Shown one piece after another: positions 40,329 through 49,505 of a stretch of 64,000 nucleotides of DNA. Position 1 is the stretch's first letter. Each line of letters begins with the position of its first letter. A model generated the notes under the pieces. The model did not search any database and was not told the DNA's origin. It saw only the letters and a list, made by a program, of their open reading frames with translations. Source of the DNA: Parietichytrium sp. I65-24A (taxonomy: Eukaryota; Sar; Bigyra; Thraustochytrida; Thraustochytriidae); contig BLSF01000003.1 of the NCBI GenBank assembly GCA_012862575.1, positions 682,001 to 746,000 of the forward strand. The letters are read 5' to 3'. Position numbers and translations under genes: made by a program.

Positions 40329-41798
40329 TGGTATCAGCTATAGATAGATCACAGGCCGCAACCGGGTCCCAAATATATCTCACAATTGGGAAATGCCGTG
40401 TCGCTCCGAATACCGCTGCTACTCAGGGCAAAGGTACTCAGTACTCAGTAGCGAGTACGGTGAACAATTTACAGTTCACAACTTCCAATGCCTCCAATCT
40501 CCATGCCAGGTGCGTAGAAACAGTTGTGCATCCTGCGCTCTATGCGCTCTGAGTTTGTTCCTTTATGCACTACTAAAGGCAGCCTCCCTCGATATTGTTC
40601 GCGGCGACTGAAGTTCTCGAGTACCGACAGCACCGACAATGCCGACAGCACCGACGCTCTGGTGCCGACAGTACCACCCACTTCCAGTACTCTCTGCAAG
40701 TGCTTAACTTCGACTTAGACTTCATTCAAAACGGTCTTCGCACTCAAAATCCACCAACTTTTTACCATTTTGATTTCAAGATCAACACAATTTTGACCGA
40801 TCGAAACCTCACCCGAGTTATCGGCTGAGAGAAAGAAGAGACACCGTACTTAGGGGGACGAGGACTACTGAATACATTAAACAAATGGATAGGATCCCGG
40901 ACGGACCAATTGACACCCCCATATTAGGCGGTGCGATAAGGTCTGGTAGAAATCGTGGGAAGTTGTGACTCTCAAAACGGTGATGGGCGATCGGGGCTAG
41001 TGGGCTGCTTAGAAGCGCTAGCTATAGTGTGCATCCATCGTTGATGTGTGTAACATATCATATCGCCTAGACGACTGTTACTCTACATTTCACGTGTTTA
41101 CAAGCGTTTACAAGCGTTTACGGGTAACAGAAATACCATTAGCAACAAGCTACTCACAGTCGATTACAATGAAACTTACTTTTTGTTCACAGTCAATCAA
41201 ATTCATTTTTTATTCATCGTAGCACACAAGGGCATCAAAGCACCCACCAGTCAACAAAGTCAACGCAACGCTGGGGGGCCAATCCGGTGCCATTAAAAGG
41301 TTACCTGCCACAGAGGTGACATGGGGGTTGTTCGTGAGCACAGTCCGTGGCAGTGGTCATACCTCGCGAATTACGAGGAGCCTGAGGACGGCTCACCTCG
41401 GGGTATTTGGAGTATTTGGGATGCTTAACTAGGAGGGCCAGTCAGAGCTCACTGACCCACTCGTACAATTACCGTGCGTGATGAGGTGTCGGCGAAACTC
41501 GCGTTGTGGTTGTTGGCGGACGTTGGTGGGGGAAGGGAGACCTTGGAACGTCAATGAGTCGCAGGGCGAATATGAACATAGAATAAGCTTACTCGTAGTG
41601 CGTGCTGCAAAATTAGAAAGGCATTCTGCCAGAAAGGCTTCTTTTCCAGATGATTCAAATCATGATGCAGATTCATCCAACGGTCAACAACACGACGGAA
41701 GGGTTATATGGGCTTAGATGGTTGAAATTTGGTCCGTAAAAAAACGATTTGAAAGTGGAGGAGTTGATATGGCGGACAATCTGAGCATCCCTTCACTT
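40329..41798. other. Spacer without a supported gene
   Basis: Contains GGTACTCAGTACTCAGTAG (40433-40451), repeated ACAGCACCGACAATGCCGACAG words near 40626-40650, GTTTACAAGC direct repeats near 41097-41120 and several poly-A/T runs. No coding signal seen. Confidence 0.55.
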
Positions 41799-44204
41799 TC
41801 ACTTTCGCTTCATTTGAATTTTTGCTTCCTGTCGCTTACGAAGGTTGGCGATTTCGCTGCGAAATGACTCATAGAGTTGGTTTCCGTAGCGCTGTGGTGC
41901 GCTAGGGCTTTTTGGTGCTGAGTATCGTGGAGAAGGATGTGGATTGTCGGTGCGCGGAGACGGGTGCGGCGAGCTTTGTGGTGAAAGCGAGTGATTCTTA
42001 ACTGAATCCGCACAATACTGAACGAAGCGGTTCTTCGGCCACTTTGAGAGCATGGACCCATTCACGTTCGAAGGAGGCTCAATCACGGGAGCACACGACC
42101 TCCACCACTCTTGTACCCTTTCGGCATTCCATTTCCGTGGATCTGATTCCTTCGCCGCAGCATAAGCCTTGTCGGCAGCTAAACTTGCAAGGCTCTTGAC
42201 TGGCATGCTGCTCAGCTTTTTGTGCTTCACAGAAGCTTCGCTCTCGGCAAGCATCATGGACACATTCCCGAGCGTGCTGAGAGTATGCTCTGTGTCACCC
42301 GAGGACGGGGATACTGTTGCAATAATACTCGTCCTCGCTGTGGGCTCCACCAAGCTTTGCTTCAACAGACGAGTCAGCATTGATCGCCGAAACGGCACAA
42401 AGGGCTGATTCGCAGCTTGTGCTCTGAAGCAGTCCTTCAGAGCCATCAAAGAGCTGTTGATTTCAGCAGCTTCTTTTTGAAGCTTAGCGCTGTGCCTGGT
42501 CGAGTCTTTGTTTCGCTCGGAGCCAGCCAAATCAACAAGAAGCAGCTCGCCAACCTTCCCGCCATCTAGTTGAATTCGGATGCGATAGAAAGCATGCGAA
42601 CGCGAGGAGCGGTCGTGCACTCCAGTCTCACATGTAGCTCGTTGGCTTTGGCCGCGTTTGAACTCCTCTTCAAAAGCAACTTGGTCTTGGCACGGCCTTT
42701 CTGTGAGACCGCTGATGCAAAGCGCACCATCGTTATCGTCGTAGAGACGCAAGAGGTTTTCGGAGTTGCCTCCACCTTGTGCTCCATCAGTCCCCGTTTC
42801 GTCTGCGTCAACGTCGTCCCCAAACGAGCTGTTCGCGTCTAACAAGTCGCGGCACTTGGTTCCGTAAAGCTCAAACATAGATATAGACACCTCGGGGCGA
42901 GCATCGCCCTGCTGCCCAATGCTCTGAAAAATCTTTTTCCCAGCTTGAAAGATGAGCGCAGACCTAAGATACACAGTTTCGCCATTGTTAGACTCGGCCA
43001 CAAATTATTGCGCCAATCTTTTCACTGTAAACAAAAGTGATGGTTCATCAAGCAACTTACATAGTGAATGTTTTCCCGCTTCCAGTCTGGCCAAACATGA
43101 ATGCAGAAGCAAGGCTGCCAGTGAGAGCGTGCTCCACGAGCCCCTCCGTTGTCATGGCAAACACGTCGTCGTTCGTTGCATCTTCATCGAAGACTCGATC
43201 AAACTCGTACATGTTTGGAGTTAGCTCCATGCGCTTCATGTCGGCTTTCATTCGCGAGTCGAAAACGAGGATCGAATTATTTTTTAACAGCCCCGCAGCA
43301 TCAACAACGTCAAAGTCCTCCGATTTCTCGTGCGCAAACATTGGCCGTTTCCGCACAAACACCGACATTCTGCGCTCGCCATTGGCTGCTTCATGCGCAT
43401 TTTCGTTGGCCGAGAAGTCTACCGAGTCCCTTCGCTTGCTCTCGCTCGCGACGCTGCCCAAATCGCTCTCTGGCTCCGTCATGACGTGACTGGCGCCCAT
43501 TGGCGAAGGCTCTGGGGCTGCGTGAGAATATATGTTTTCAAACATGGATACAAATGTAAGTGCTCGGTTGCTGTCAATCACGCAAAGATTTTGAAACCAT
43601 CCAAGAACCCATTTCTCTTCTTCAGCAAGATCCGTATCGTAGCTCAGCCCGGGAAGCGCAATACTCTCAATTGCTGGTGGCGGAAATACTGGAGGGGGCG
43701 GCGGAGGCTGCGAGTCGTGGGACGGGTGTCTGCGCCTGTGTCTTCTTTTAAGGTTATGCAACTGATTGGCGCGTTTCCTTGCCATGCTCCGCGGCGAAGT
43801 CCGTGGCGACCCAGGTGAATCTGGCGGGGGCGGCGGAGGCGGCATGTCAGCGGCCAGCCCCACAGCTTCGACAAACCCGGTCGGGGAAGAGGGGGGTGAG
43901 TTAGATCGGGGGGAGGTTGGCGTCTCCGCCTCCTTCCAGGGCTGTGTGCAAAATGTGGCTTACCATTTCCGCGTCTTTCGCGCTGGCTTCCAGCTCCATG
44001 CTGGTTGCTCCCGTGTCCTTTCGCCCTGCCGTGCTCGGTCGCGCTTGTAGAGGAGCTCCGATGACCCCGTTTTTTCTTCCACTCCTTGATCGCATACTCA
44101 AAATCTCGTTTGTGATGCTTTCTAGAAGTTCGCTTGTCGTAATTTTTCGTCGGGTCATATTCTCCGTTGCCATCGTCCACCAACTTGGAGTCTTCGTTTC
44201 CCAT
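41799..44204 (-). CDS. Kinesin-13-like motor protein, three exons
   Basis: Exons 44204-43964, 43865-43061 and 42963-41799; introns 43963-43866 (98 nt, GTAAGC...CGAAG) and 43060-42964 (97 nt, GTAAGT...CTTAG). Frames join in phase to give 736 residues. The N-terminus is charged with Gly/Ser/His-rich stretches, then polyproline (PPPPPPP) and a basic neck-like region (LKRRHRRRHPSH). The motor starts with MSVFVRKRPM, the VRKRP variant typical of kinesin-13/KIF24. The P-loop GQTGSGKT sits directly before intron 2, then come switch I DRSSRSH and switch II VDLAGSE. The motor ends near ESEASVKHKK; the tail has SPHPSPR repeats. Kinesin-13 proteins depolymerise microtubule ends in spindle and cilium. 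A purely translational upstream extension is blocked by a TGA nine codons or more before a weakly coding-looking stretch, so an additional 5' exon is possible. Confidence 0.88.
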
Positions 44205-45109
44205 GATGTCTGTGTCGTCGATGGGACTGTTGAGGGACTGCTGGTCTTCGGTGGCTCAAATGAGACTCTACAAGCTGAGCGAGCGACAGAAGTCAAATGA
44301 CGGGACCACCTTTGCTACTCAAACCTTACGGAACAGTGGCCTGTTTCCCTTCTCGAAACGAAAAATCGGTTCGGTCCAAACCAAGCATAAACCAAATTGG
44401 CTGCAAGATGTCTGTCAAAAAACACTTTGTATCTTCCTATTCCGTCGTGCGTTCACGGTCAACCTATTTCATTAGAAGCGCGAGGAAAGCGAGGGGACTG
44501 AATACCAGCCCAGATCAAGTCAGAAGACCTGCACATACGCACCCCAGTTTTCACACCCGCCGTCAACACTAGCTTCGCTTTAACCTCCGTATTAAGTTTC
44601 TCGCAGGCAGGGCCGCTCGTTTCAATTTAAAAAAAGATAAGATTGACTGTGAAGAAGAAGCACCTAACCGTCAAGCCGAAACGTTTCTGCAACGAGCCTC
44701 ACACCTCTTTTAACTGTGTGAGAGCAAACGAGCGTCTTCCTTCTTTGGCGTAGTCCAGCCTTCTCCCTCTCTCTCTCACACACACACTCTCTCTCTCTTC
44801 GTGCGCTCTTGGCGAGGACACCCTCGACTATACGCAACCGCTACTACAAGTTTCAGGCGCGTACCGATATTGACTGTACTAGTCTGCATAGCGCGCTGTC
44901 TATCATTTTTTACAAGAAGAATTATTTTCCATGAATTTGCTGAGACGGACCCGCATCGCAGAACAGAACCCGTTTTCGCCCTGGAGAACCCGTTTAGTCG
45001 CTCATTGACAGTGAATGAAGGATAGAGTGTGGAGAGTGCTGTGCATGCAACGGGAGAGCAGAAGGAGAAGAAGAAGAAGAAGGAGGAGGAGGAAGCTAGG
45101 GCAGCAGAG
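44205..45109. other. Divergent spacer, kinesin-13 / BORCS8-like
   Basis: Contains a CT-rich run (44760-44800), GTAAGG at about 44323 on the minus strand that could be the donor of a 5'-untranslated intron of the kinesin gene, and a GAAGAAG-rich leader (45055-45109) before the BORCS8-like ATG. No further gene seen. Confidence 0.5.
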
Positions 45110-45658
45110 ATGGAAGACAGGTTTGCACTAGCGCTGTCAGAGTCGCTCAGATGCGTGGCAAACGACCCGGTGAAGGGCTTGGCTAAGGTGACGGAACATG
45201 TTCGCGAGCATGGGTTTCGGAACCAAGTGGAGATCAAGGAGAAACTCTTGGTGCGGCTTGTCGAATTGAGAGAATGCACAAGCTCTGCGCGGCCTACCAG
45301 GTTCACTGGGCACCCTGAAGGGGAAGGGGGTGCGACGATCGAGCCCGCTGCTCGAGATGAACTCGAAAAGGCTGAGAAAGCGCTTCAAAAGCTCAACGCC
45401 AGGATAAGCGCTCTGCGCCAGAGGGCCGAGATCATCTCGGACGTTCATGAAACTGTAATGTCTCCCAAAAGGGCTGGTTTGACTGGGTTTCTGCGGAAGA
45501 TCAGATCCTCGCCTGACGAGACGCTACCTATGGATATTGGCCAAGACCTGGACAGCAGTCTTCTCTCCGGAAGTATTGATATTGACGCATATGCCGAGCA
45601 AATTTCCAAACTTGCAAAGACTTATAGCGACAGGCAAATGTCTGATAAATCGGGTTAG
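45110..45658 (+). CDS. BORCS8-like small helical protein
   Basis: 182 residues from ATG at 45110 (context GCAGAG-ATG-G). The first 40 residues, MEDRFALALSESLRCVANDP and then KGLAKVTEHVREH, resemble the start of BORC subunit 8 (a DKF-ESV-VLANEPS-AL-RLQEHVR pattern in animals). A coiled-coil helix follows (ELEKAEKALQKLNARISALR). BORC couples lysosomes to kinesins through ARL8; the adjacent divergent gene is a kinesin, though of the wrong family for this pathway, so the proximity carries little weight. The C-terminal 60 residues (FLRKIRSSPDETLPMDIG, then SIDIDAYAEQISKLAKTYSD) are unmatched. The match is short and by eye; another small vesicle-complex subunit of the BLOC/BORC type is possible. 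Confidence 0.6.
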   Translation: MEDRFALALSESLRCVANDPVKGLAKVTEHVREHGFRNQVEIKEKLLVRLVELRECTSSARPTRFTGHPEGEGGATIEPAARDELEKAEKALQKLNARISALRQRAEIISDVHETVMSPKRAGLTGFLRKIRSSPDETLPMDIGQDLDSSLLSGSIDIDAYAEQISKLAKTYSDRQMSDKSG

Positions 45659-46571
45659 CCATGTTAGCCAGCATCTGCTCGTGTCCTTCATTCGCTGGAG
45701 GAAAGCAACAGTGTATCACATATGTTTACTATTCGTCTGTTGGAGAAGCAAGCTCCTTCAGACTTGATTGTTCCGCCTTCCCACATCTCACACGACCGCA
45801 CGCATCGCTACATGATGAGGCGGTTTGCACTCGAAGTTTCTAGTTCTTGACTGCGTGTGCTTGCCTTTGATCGGATTCCCTCAGGACACTTCTTGCTTGC
45901 AAACACTTGCAAGATTCGAGCTCCCTCTTCTCACGTCTTAGCTAATTCCTTTGAACTAATCAATCAAAAACTGAGGAGAATTTTCCGTTCAGGACTTACT
46001 TAGTCTATCATAAGTTTGCCATATAGAGACGAAATATAGCCGCCATTAGCGAGCAGAGGATCCGCAGCGTCCATCGAGGGCCAGTCTCCGGTACTTAGCC
46101 AAAGCCGAAAGAGGGGGTCAGCACAATTGAGTATCTCTATCTGGTAGGCAATTTTGGCGCCAATGGCCTCTGACTCTTTGCTTTCTTTGCTTACTTGGGC
46201 TGCACTCTAGCGGCGATTGAGTCGCAACGGGAAGCGGCTCAGTCGAGCGAGCGAGTTGCCACCCTCTAATTGACTGCGAATTTCCACTCAAAGGCCACGT
46301 GTCGCGTATTTGGGCTGCTGTACAGCGCGCGTAGGAGCGCGTGCAGATTGGAGCCGGTTGGTCCCGGTTGGTCCCAGGGCGGTGGAATACTTGCGCCACC
46401 ACGCTGTCGCAGAGGGGGAGGCTTGTGAGAAAGAGCAAGGACAGGCGAATAACAAAGGTCTGGCGTATTGTTTTTGTGTGCGTGAAAAAAAGCAATAGTA
46501 TCGCAGAACGACGCCTTTAAAAAAAGGGCGTTTTCGGCTCGAAACTGGCTAGACAGCGAAGCCCGGTGAGA
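45659..46571. other. Spacer
   Basis: No gene supported on either strand. GGTTGGTCCC is directly repeated near 46358-46377. Open frames read through low-complexity sequence only. Confidence 0.55.
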
Positions 46572-47867
46572 ATGGCGGAAGAGCCTCCCTCAAGACTGTC
46601 GCCGAGGGTTGGGAAGGTCGTGGATAAGGTTCTGAAGAGCAAGCGCAATGGCGGAAGACCGATAAGACTTGACTCCACCCGATCCAACAGGAGCGGCCTA
46701 TCCGATGTGGAATTATACCCCATCACGAACAGGCTGCCGACCTTCGACGTGTCTGCGGAGGCCCAAGACAAATATGCGCTGCCGAAGGTTGCAAAGAAGG
46801 GCAATTCTATTCGACAAGGTCCGCATGTGGCGATCAGCTGCACATACCTCGTGAGCGTGCACGGGCTTGAGTATATGCAATTGTATTTGTGGCTAATCAA
46901 GGACTACTGCTGGTCGCAGCTCCACTGGGTGTTCCCAGGGATCATTTTCGGCACACTGGCCGTGCTTTGGAGCTTGATGTTGCTCATTCTTGCTCTTAGC
47001 GCAAAGTTGTACTCGGAAGCTTTTCTCGGCGTGGCCATGCTCTTTTGGATTTGCTCCAACTATACATGGATGGTCGGCGAATTCTGGAACGAGAATTTCA
47101 TTGAAGAAGACGAGGTAGGCGAGGCTTTTTACAATAGCTTTTTGCAATACGCAAAGGTGTTCTCAGCCGCGGCGGTGACCACGGTAGCGCTGTATTTCCT
47201 GGTCCTTCTTCCTCTCGGCGTGTTCGCGTACGAGCGAAAGACGAACCCCATCATGGCGAGATTGTGCGACGATGCACCGCCTCCACGGTTGCGCTTCCTG
47301 TTTTCTTCTTTCAGGGAGTACGAAAATTTGCACCTGCTTTTTTGGTCTATAAAGGATATGTGCTGGATATACGAGTGGCCCCACGGGTACATGTTTGGTT
47401 TCGGACCAACTCTAATCCTCGGATTTGATATGATGTACTTGTTCGCAACATATCGAGATCAGTATATCGACCTGGTGCACTCGTTCATTACCTTCATGTG
47501 GGTCTTGGCAAACGGTGTATGGGCGTATGGTGAAATGGTCGCCGAAAACCCCAACAGCGATCAAATTAAAGAGGAGTCGTGGACTGCGTACGATTGGCCC
47601 GCGGTTCCAGATGAGCGGCTCTTCTTGCCGCGATACGTTTGCGGCTGGTTTTTCCTGTTAGCGGTGCTGACCATCGTCGGATTTTACACCCACTGGATAA
47701 TTATATCGATTAAATGCCCTCCGATTGAGGAAGACGAAGACGACTGGGAACCAGATTCTGTTGGCATGGGCGACAGCCCGCCTCCTCCAACCAGTATGAC
47801 CTGGGGAACCGATGGTGCACATACTGCTGGCTCAGCGCCGCGAGCGGAGCACATGACCCAGATATAG
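46572..47867 (+). CDS. Polytopic membrane protein with internal duplication
   Basis: 431 residues from ATG at 46572 (a GTG two codons earlier is ignored). The N-terminal 95 residues are basic and Ser/Arg-rich, likely cytosolic. Two homologous halves follow. The first begins EYMQLYLWLIKDYCW and continues to the span ending FWICSNYTWMVGEFW; the second begins EYENLHLLFWSIKDMCW and runs to FMWVLANGVWAYGEM. Each half has about three hydrophobic spans, and each ends in another span followed by a charged segment. The shared core L-x-W-x-IKD-x-CW and the W-x-x-x-N-x-x-W-x-x-GE motif are striking and suggest an ancient gene duplication producing a two-fold pseudo-symmetric channel or transporter. The C-terminus is acidic and Pro-rich. 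I recognise no named family. Confidence 0.75.
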   Translation: MAEEPPSRLSPRVGKVVDKVLKSKRNGGRPIRLDSTRSNRSGLSDVELYPITNRLPTFDVSAEAQDKYALPKVAKKGNSIRQGPHVAISCTYLVSVHGLEYMQLYLWLIKDYCWSQLHWVFPGIIFGTLAVLWSLMLLILALSAKLYSEAFLGVAMLFWICSNYTWMVGEFWNENFIEEDEVGEAFYNSFLQYAKVFSAAAVTTVALYFLVLLPLGVFAYERKTNPIMARLCDDAPPPRLRFLFSSFREYENLHLLFWSIKDMCWIYEWPHGYMFGFGPTLILGFDMMYLFATYRDQYIDLVHSFITFMWVLANGVWAYGEMVAENPNSDQIKEESWTAYDWPAVPDERLFLPRYVCGWFFLLAVLTIVGFYTHWIIISIKCPPIEEDEDDWEPDSVGMGDSPPPPTSMTWGTDGAHTAGSAPRAEHMTQI

Positions 47868-48254
47868 CATTTGCGTCTTTACTTAAAAGTACTCGCGCAA
47901 CACAGTGGAGAACGGAGCACACGGTCCCTGGTGTGGACAGTGATGGGGCCGTGCGCATTGTTGTTGCTGTAGCTATTGCTTGTGAGCACACGCATCACCG
48001 CATCTTGTTTTCTTGATAGAAATGGCGGAATAATTTGTCACATTTCGCTCGATTTGGTTATAATACTTTTGAATTTCCTAAATAGAATTTAAAAAGAACG
48101 TCGTAAAAATATAGATTACCATTTTAGTTTGTTTTTTCCTGAAGAAAGGGATCAACAGCGCGCTCGCGCATCGTTCGCAGATTGCCCGTCACATCACTAT
48201 ACACTCAATGTCAATACAAGCCGCCGCATCCGTTTACACGGCTGTGGGCTGGAC
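47868..48254. other. AT-rich spacer between convergent genes
   Basis: AT-rich from about 48005 to 48135, with AATAATTTG and TAAAAATATAG. Presumably 3' ends of both neighbours. No gene seen. Confidence 0.6.
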
Positions 48255-48464
48255 TTAGCTCTGAATCTTGAGGTAAAAGGTCTTGGCCATCAAGCACTTG
48301 TCGAACGATTGCCTTGTCTTATGTGTTGCCTGGTCCTCGCAGCCCCACTGTTTAAGCACACCCTCCACCGCCTCGAGCGACTCCTTCTTGGTCTTCATCC
48401 TGGTCGAAGCAATCACCGCTTCAAGTTCCTTGAGCGGCTCAGCTGCCCTGGTCTTCAACTCCAT
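48255..48464 (-). CDS. Small 69-residue protein, unrecognised
   Basis: ATG at 48464 in the context GAAAG-ATG-G, directly after a purine-rich leader as in neighbouring genes. Codons are GC3-rich and similar to nearby real genes, which is why this start is preferred over the longer in-frame ATG at 48659. The protein begins MELKTRAAEPLKELEAVIAS, is helical and Lys/Glu-rich, and has two cysteines (WGCEDQ and DKCLMAK) about 20 residues apart. It has no signal peptide or membrane span. A subunit of a small complex is possible, but there is no family match. Confidence 0.5.
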   Translation of the reverse strand: MELKTRAAEPLKELEAVIASTRMKTKKESLEAVEGVLKQWGCEDQATHKTRQSFDKCLMAKTFYLKIQS

Positions 48465-49505
48465 CTTTCTATCTTTGTGTCTGCTTCTGTGTATCTCTGG
48501 CCACACCTCTGCCTTCCTATCTATCTCGCGCTGTCTTCTCGTCCTGCTTGTGTACTCGCACTCACGTCCGTACGCCACGTTGAAACTGTTCGCAGAGTTG
48601 AGGGTTTGCCCAAAGTCAGTCTCGCACATTTGTGCAAGCCAAATCAAGTTTCGGTCCACTCCTACTGATTATGCCATGAAACCTTCATAGGACCAGCGCG
48701 AACACTGGTGAAATTGGTGAAAAACATCACCCGCGAAGACTACGCATCACGGTAGGCGAGTGGATAGACGGACTCGGGGATTCGGGACGGTGTATTTCGG
48801 TTTGGGCGGTTAACAGCTTTGATAGTGCTTTCATTGAGCCTACCGCGAGATTGTTCCGAAGGCTGTGGGGAGTCTGGAGTTTACCCGAACTCGCGGGAAG
48901 AAACATCATTGGGAAAAACTCCCTCCATGCCCCCCTACTATACTAGAATCTTTAATCCATCTTTCGGTCCGAAGGGTCATCCAACCACCATGCGCGAAAC
49001 ATCACACTAATACAACACATGACGTTTTCGTACTAGACTTCCTCCCCTCTTCTCTGTTCGCGAACACCGTAGAACCTTCTCCAAGAACCACGGCTCGGGA
49101 AAGAGTGCACACTCCTTGTCCTTATGAGCGCATAGATCTACTTACGCATACTCCTCTTACCCTATTTCCCTAGACCCACCATAGCAGACACACGCTCAGT
49201 AGCTCCCACCCGATGCGCAAGCCACTACGGCAGTCGCTACTTGAAATCCTACCACCGGTGGCGCACACTTGTGCGCTAGGAGCCTGTGAGAGTGTGCAGA
49301 GAACCGGACACCGTTCTGCGAGGCACAAGCGGGTGTCCTCGGCACGATAAGTGCTCGGCGTCCAGAGCCATCGGCGCTCACGCTGTTCACGTGGCTCACT
49401 TGTTCACGTGGTAGTCGCACCAGACGCGGCGTGGCGCTCGCGTGACCAAATTGGAGAAGGAAAAGAGTAAAAGAGGAACAGAGTAAAAAGAGGAAAGGAG
49501 GCAAG
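48465..49505. other. Spacer
   Basis: Purine-rich leaders lie at both ends, on the sense strand of each divergent gene (48465-48520 minus, 49448-49505 plus). GTTCACGTGG is repeated near 49387-49411. No gene seen. Confidence 0.55.

Noticed and set aside
43644-44204. Single-exon reading of the minus frame from 44204 to 43644
   Set aside because: The part after 43963 is intron and out-of-frame sequence; splicing at GTAAGC restores the kinesin frame.
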